The position numbers and the translations under genes are program-made. Below the pieces are notes generated by a model. It did not search any database. It saw only the letters and a program-made list of their open reading frames with translations, and was not told where the DNA came from. This document shows positions 60,310 through 64,000 of a DNA stretch of 64,000 nt, one piece after another. How positions within the stretch are numbered: the stretch's first letter is position 1; every line of letters begins with the position of its first letter. The stretch is taken from contig NZ_JAYXHR010000002.1 of the NCBI RefSeq assembly GCF_036017065.1, positions 930,001-994,000 on the forward strand. The letters run 5' to 3'. The DNA is from Uliginosibacterium sp036017065 (GTDB lineage: Bacteria > Pseudomonadota > Gammaproteobacteria > Burkholderiales > Rhodocyclaceae).

Positions 60310-60324
60310 TTCGACAGGGGCGAA
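60310..60324. promoter_or_regulatory. LysR-type dyad upstream of the efflux operon
   Basis: TTCG-N7-CGAA (60310-60324) includes a T-N11-A core and lies in the 310-base intergenic region between the LysR and mexE genes. An AT-rich stretch follows (GTTGTTCAATTTACG, 60329-60343), where a promoter towards mexE is expected. No further gene is present in 60169-60478. Confidence 0.5.
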
Positions 60325-60478
60325 TAGTGTTGTTCAATTTACGATGTTTATTCCGCGTGGCCGTTCAACCAAGATTCAATCCGTCGCGGATCGCAGTGCA
60401 CAAATCCGCCGCCAGAAGAATCGCTCCCACGGAAGGTGCCGCTGGGAGCCCCACAGAACGAACCCCCCGGAGCCGAAC

Positions 60479-61762
60479 ATGCCGTCGCCCACTCCCCAGT
60501 TGCCTACTCCCGACCCCATCGGTCGCCCGGCCGATCCCGGCCTTGCCCGCCGTCCCCTGCTGAAGACCCGCCTCGGACTGGCCGCCACCATCGCCGGCGT
60601 CATCGCCTTGGCGGCGGCCGGTGGTCTGTTCCAGGTGCATGAAGCCGAGGCGCAGACGCCCGCCACGCCGCAGGCCACGCCGGTGGAAGTCGCCGCCGTG
60701 CTCAACCGGCAGATCACCGACTGGCAGAGCTACTCCGGCCGCATCGAGGCGGTGGATCGCGTGGAGATCCGCCCGCTGGTATCCGGCACGTTGACCGCGG
60801 TGCACTTCCGCGACGGCAGCCTGGTGCGCAAGGGTGATGTGCTGTTCACCATCGACCCGCGCCCCTTCGAGGCCGAGCTGGACCGCGCCCAGGCCAACGT
60901 CGCAGCGGCCGAGGCGCGCGTCGCCTACACCGCGTCCGACCTCGCGCGCAGCCAGCGCCTGCTGGCCGACAACGCGATTGCGCGACGCGACCATGACAGC
61001 AAGGACAACGCCGCGCGCGAAGCCCAGGCCAACCTGCAGGCCGCCCGCGCCGCGGTGGAAACGGCGCGCCTGAACCTCGCCTACACCCGCATCACCGCGC
61101 CGGTCGCCGGCCAGGTGTCGCGCGCCGAGGTGACGGTGGGCAACGTGGTGGCCGCGGGCGCGCAGTCGCAGCCGCTCACCACGCTGGTGTCGGTGTCGAA
61201 GATGTACGCGTCCTTCGACGTGGATGAGCAGAGCTTCCTGAAGCACATCAACGCCGCACGCGCCGGCAAGGCTGCGCCGGTGCCGGTGTTCATGGGGCTG
61301 GCCAACGAGGACGGCTTTCCGCGCGAGGGCCGCGTCAGTTCGGTGGACAACCGCCTCGACACCTCGTCCGGCACCATCCGCGTGCGTGCCGAGTTCGCCA
61401 ACCCGGACGGCCTGCTGCTGCCCGGCCTGTATGCACGGGTGCGGCTCGGTGGCAGCAGCCAGCGTGACGCGGTCCTGATCGACGAGAAGGCCGTCGGCAC
61501 CGACCAGGACAAGCGCTTCGTGCTGGTGGTGGCGCAGGACAACCGCACCGCCTACCGCGAAGTGAAGCTGGGCGCCGCGCAGGACGGCCTGCGCATCGTC
61601 GACAGCGGCCTGAAGCCGGGCGAGCGCATCGTGGTGAACGGTCTGCAGCGCACGCGGCCGGGTGACGTGGTCGCGCCGCAGGTGGTGCCGATGGCGGGCA
61701 ACGCCGCGCCGCCGCCGGCGACCAAGTCCGGCGCGGTAAAGCGCGACACCACCAAGACCTGA
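60479..61762 (+). CDS. mexE: MexE-type periplasmic adaptor of an RND efflux pump
   Basis: A 427-residue membrane-fusion protein. A short cytoplasmic lead and one membrane segment (LGLAATIAGVIALAAAGGLF) are followed by the split biotinyl-lipoyl domain (VEIRPLVSGTLTAVHFRDGSLVRKGDVLFTID / ITAPVAGQVSRAEVTVGNVV), a helical hairpin rich in Ala (VAAAEARVAYTASDLARSQRLL) and the beta-barrel and proximal domains. It has no lipobox Cys, so it is anchored by its signal helix. GGAG 7 bases upstream of the ATG. It joins the inner-membrane pump encoded next to an outer-membrane channel that lies beyond the window. Confidence 0.9.
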   Translation: MPSPTPQLPTPDPIGRPADPGLARRPLLKTRLGLAATIAGVIALAAAGGLFQVHEAEAQTPATPQATPVEVAAVLNRQITDWQSYSGRIEAVDRVEIRPLVSGTLTAVHFRDGSLVRKGDVLFTIDPRPFEAELDRAQANVAAAEARVAYTASDLARSQRLLADNAIARRDHDSKDNAAREAQANLQAARAAVETARLNLAYTRITAPVAGQVSRAEVTVGNVVAAGAQSQPLTTLVSVSKMYASFDVDEQSFLKHINAARAGKAAPVPVFMGLANEDGFPREGRVSSVDNRLDTSSGTIRVRAEFANPDGLLLPGLYARVRLGGSSQRDAVLIDEKAVGTDQDKRFVLVVAQDNRTAYREVKLGAAQDGLRIVDSGLKPGERIVVNGLQRTRPGDVVAPQVVPMAGNAAPPPATKSGAVKRDTTKT

Positions 61763-61775
61763 ACCTCTCTCGCAC

Positions 61776-61955
61776 CGTCATTCCCGCGAAAGCGGGAATC
61801 CAGTGACGTTGGAAGCGTAACGACACTGGATTCCCGTCACGGCGAAGCCGCGCCACGCGCTCTTCCTGAGCAGGACGGCACTGGCGGGGCAGGGCGCGGG
61901 CACGTACTGAAATCAAAAAGCACGACGCTGGATTCCCGCTTTCGCGGGAATGACG
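61776..61955. repeat. GTCATTCCCGC/GCGGGAATCCAG inverted repeats between mexE and mexF
   Basis: A REP-like unit CGTCATTCCCGCGAAAGCGG... at 61776-61803 recurs inverted at 61928-61955, with a partial arm CTGGATTCCCG at 61825-61835. The mexE and mexF genes are thus separated by 263 bases containing RNA that could fold into a long hairpin. The same unit forms one end of the long repeats at 55.6 and 58.6 kb. Confidence 0.8.
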
Positions 61956-62025
61956 GCGAGGGTGTGTCCGCCTGGAATGCCATAGGCATTCACCGGCCGC
62001 CCGCCAGAACAACAAGGGGCCTCCC

Positions 62026-64000
62026 ATGAACATCTCGAAATTCTTCATCGACCGCCCGATCTTCGCGGGTGTGTTGTCGGTGATCATCCTGCTGGCCGGC
62101 TTGCTGGCCATGTTCAACCTGCCGGTGTCCGAGTACCCGGAAGTGGTGCCGCCCTCCGTGGTGGTGCGCGCGCAGTACCCGGGCGCCAACCCCAAGGTCA
62201 TCGCCGAGACGGTAGCCTCGCCGCTGGAGGAATCCATCAACGGCGTGGAGAACATGCTGTACATGCAGTCGCAGGCCAACAGCGACGGCAACCTCGCGGT
62301 GACGGTGCACTTCAACCTGGGCATGGACCCGGACAAGGCGCAGCAACTGGTGCAGAACCGCGTGGCGCAGGCCATGCCGCGTTTGCCGGAAGACGTGCAG
62401 CGCCTGGGCGTGACGACGACCAAGAGCTCGCCGACGCTGACCATGGTGGTGCACCTGCTGTCGCCGGACGACCGCTACGACCTGACCTACCTGCGCAACT
62501 ACTCGCTCATCAACGTGAAGGATCGCCTCGCGCGCATTCCCGGCGTGGGCGAGGTGGTGATGTGGGGCGGCGGAAACTATGCCATGCGCGTGTGGCTGGA
62601 CCCGCAGAAGGTGGCGCAACGCGGCCTCACCGCCAGCGACGTGGTGGCGGCCATCCGCGAGCAGAACGTGCAGGTTGCGGCCGGCGTCATCGGCGCGTCG
62701 CCGACGCTGTCCGACGTGCCGCTGCAGCTCTCCGTCAACGCGCAGGGCCGCCTGCAGACCGAGGAAGAGTTCGGCGACATCATCCTGAAGACCTCCGCCG
62801 ACGGTGGCGTGACGCGCCTGTCCGACGTGGCGCGCGTGGAGCTGGACGCTTCCGAGTACGGCCTGCGCTCGCTGCTCGACAACAAGCCGGCCATCGGCAT
62901 CGGCATCATGCAGTCGCCGGGTGCCAACGCGCTGCAGATCTCCGACGACGTGCGCGCGGTGATGGCCGAGCTGGAGAAGGATTTCCCGCCCTCGGTGGAG
63001 CAGCGCATCGTCTACGACCCCACGCAGTTCGTGCGCGCCAGCATCAAGGCCGTGGTGACGACGCTGCTGGAGGCGGTGGCCCTGGTGGTCATCGTGGTCA
63101 TCGTGTTCCTGCAGACCTGGCGCGCGTCCATCATCCCGCTGCTGGCGGTGCCGGTGTCCATCATCGGCACCTTCTCGCTGCTGCTGGCCTTCGGCTATTC
63201 CATCAACGCGCTCTCGCTGTTCGGCATGGTGCTGGCCATCGGCATCGTGGTGGATGACGCCATCGTCGTGGTGGAGAACGTGGAGCGCAACATCGCCGCT
63301 GGTCTGTCGCCGCGCGAGGCGACCTACCGGGCGATGCAGGAGGTCAGCGGGCCGATCATCGCCATCGCGCTGACCCTCGTCGCGGTGTTCGTACCGCTGG
63401 CCTTCATGACCGGCCTGACCGGCCAGTTCTACAAGCAGTTCGCGGTCACCATCGCGATTTCCACGGTGATCTCCGCCTTCAACTCGCTGACGCTGTCGCC
63501 GGCCTTGTCCGCGCTGCTGCTGAAGGGCCATGACGAGAAACCGGATGCGCTGACACGCGTGATGAACACTGTGTTCGGCCGCTTCTTCGCCGCCTTCAAC
63601 CGCTTCTTCAACCGCGCCTCCGACAGCTATGGTCGCGGCGTCAGCGGTGCCATCCAGCGCAAGGCGGCGTCGATGGGCGTGTATGCGGTGCTGCTCGCGC
63701 TGACTGCCGGTATCTACTACCTGGTGCCCGGCGGCTTCGTACCGGCGCAGGACAAGCAGTACCTCATCAGCTTCGCGCAGTTGCCCAACGGTGCTTCGCT
63801 GGACCGGACCGAGGCGGTCATCCGCCGCATGGGCGAGATCGCCATGGCGCAGCCCGGCGTGGAGGCCGCGGTGTCCTTCCCGGGCCTGTCGATCAACGGC
63901 TTCACCAACAGCTCCAGCGCGGGCATCGTGTTCGCTACGCTGAAGCCGCACTCGGAGCGCAAGGACCTGTCGGCCGACGCCATCGCGGCCGCGCTGAACC
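62026..64000 (+). CDS. mexF: MexF-type RND efflux transporter (3' partial)
   Basis: The inner-membrane pump component; 658 codons visible and open at the window edge. The start MNISKFFIDRPIFAGVLSVIILLAG and the stretches SEYPEVVPPSVVVRAQYPGANPKVI, YDLTYLRNYSLINVKDRL and LSLFGMVLAIGIVVDDAIVVVENVERN (with the proton-relay Asp pair in helix 4) are HAE1 hallmarks. The periplasmic sequence, including FVPAQDKQYLISFAQLPNGASLDRTEAVIRRM, closely resembles Pseudomonas MexF. Chloramphenicol, quinolones and trimethoprim are exported by the family. It shares transcription with mexE across the repeat-filled gap. Confidence 0.93.
   Translation, partial: MNISKFFIDRPIFAGVLSVIILLAGLLAMFNLPVSEYPEVVPPSVVVRAQYPGANPKVIAETVASPLEESINGVENMLYMQSQANSDGNLAVTVHFNLGMDPDKAQQLVQNRVAQAMPRLPEDVQRLGVTTTKSSPTLTMVVHLLSPDDRYDLTYLRNYSLINVKDRLARIPGVGEVVMWGGGNYAMRVWLDPQKVAQRGLTASDVVAAIREQNVQVAAGVIGASPTLSDVPLQLSVNAQGRLQTEEEFGDIILKTSADGGVTRLSDVARVELDASEYGLRSLLDNKPAIGIGIMQSPGANALQISDDVRAVMAELEKDFPPSVEQRIVYDPTQFVRASIKAVVTTLLEAVALVVIVVIVFLQTWRASIIPLLAVPVSIIGTFSLLLAFGYSINALSLFGMVLAIGIVVDDAIVVVENVERNIAAGLSPREATYRAMQEVSGPIIAIALTLVAVFVPLAFMTGLTGQFYKQFAVTIAISTVISAFNSLTLSPALSALLLKGHDEKPDALTRVMNTVFGRFFAAFNRFFNRASDSYGRGVSGAIQRKAASMGVYAVLLALTAGIYYLVPGGFVPAQDKQYLISFAQLPNGASLDRTEAVIRRMGEIAMAQPGVEAAVSFPGLSINGFTNSSSAGIVFATLKPHSERKDLSADAIAAALN

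Overview
The window is a high-GC bacterial chromosome segment with dense genes, Shine-Dalgarno starts and 3-5 kb operons. The gene families (NorR with YtfE, quinol NO reductase and NnrS; a MexEF-type pump; a bacterial Suv3-like helicase; rhodoquinone-type methyltransferase) and the GTAGGTTGGG... and GTCATTCCCGC... intergenic repeats suggest a gammaproteobacterium near the Lysobacterales (Xanthomonadales). This placement is inference from memory, not a search. No rRNA, tRNA, CRISPR array, complete insertion sequence or prophage was recognised.

Left part (1-13.5 kb): a soluble two-PAS chemoreceptor (5' end outside the window) and a convergent fructokinase; an accessory stretch (2.5-5.25 kb) with a GSU2403-type nucleotidyltransferase-fold protein and a lower-GC two-gene unit made of a proteasome-fold Ntn hydrolase and a 63-residue protein; a Suv3-like RNA helicase; a Fic AMP-transferase whose promoter is covered by a 12-bp repeat operator; and two tandem acetamidase/formamidase genes, one Tat-exported and the other fused in frame behind an AraC-type regulator.

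Middle part (13.5-31.5 kb): a 3'-5' exonuclease, an unknown helical-repeat protein, a class D beta-lactamase, and a complete nitric-oxide response module (norR divergent from ytfE-norZ-nnrS-sirB2-like, with GT-N7-AC NorR boxes and a sigma-54 promoter between them). Next come a GAF-PAS-GGDEF-EAL protein, a glycine-zipper lipoprotein, and an anaerobic cluster uspA-hemN-rquA behind a perfect FNR/Anr box. NO detoxification, anaerobic haem synthesis and probable rhodoquinone synthesis lie within 11 kb and point to a facultative, low-oxygen or denitrifying lifestyle.

Right part (31.5-64 kb): three tandem wHTH-STAND regulators and a LuxR-type response regulator; a Bcr/CflA transporter; a LysR/SDR divergent pair; Ohr; a DedA-rhodanese fusion; several small conserved proteins; an orphan ParA-like ATPase; an RlmN/Cfr-family methyltransferase; a secreted LprI-MliC double lysozyme-inhibitor fusion; a MOSC protein; and a CPA2 antiporter. 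A LysR/Old-Yellow-Enzyme pair with an adjacent broken LysR gene is bracketed by inverted copies of a long intergenic repeat. The window ends inside mexF of a LysR-controlled MexEF-type efflux operon.
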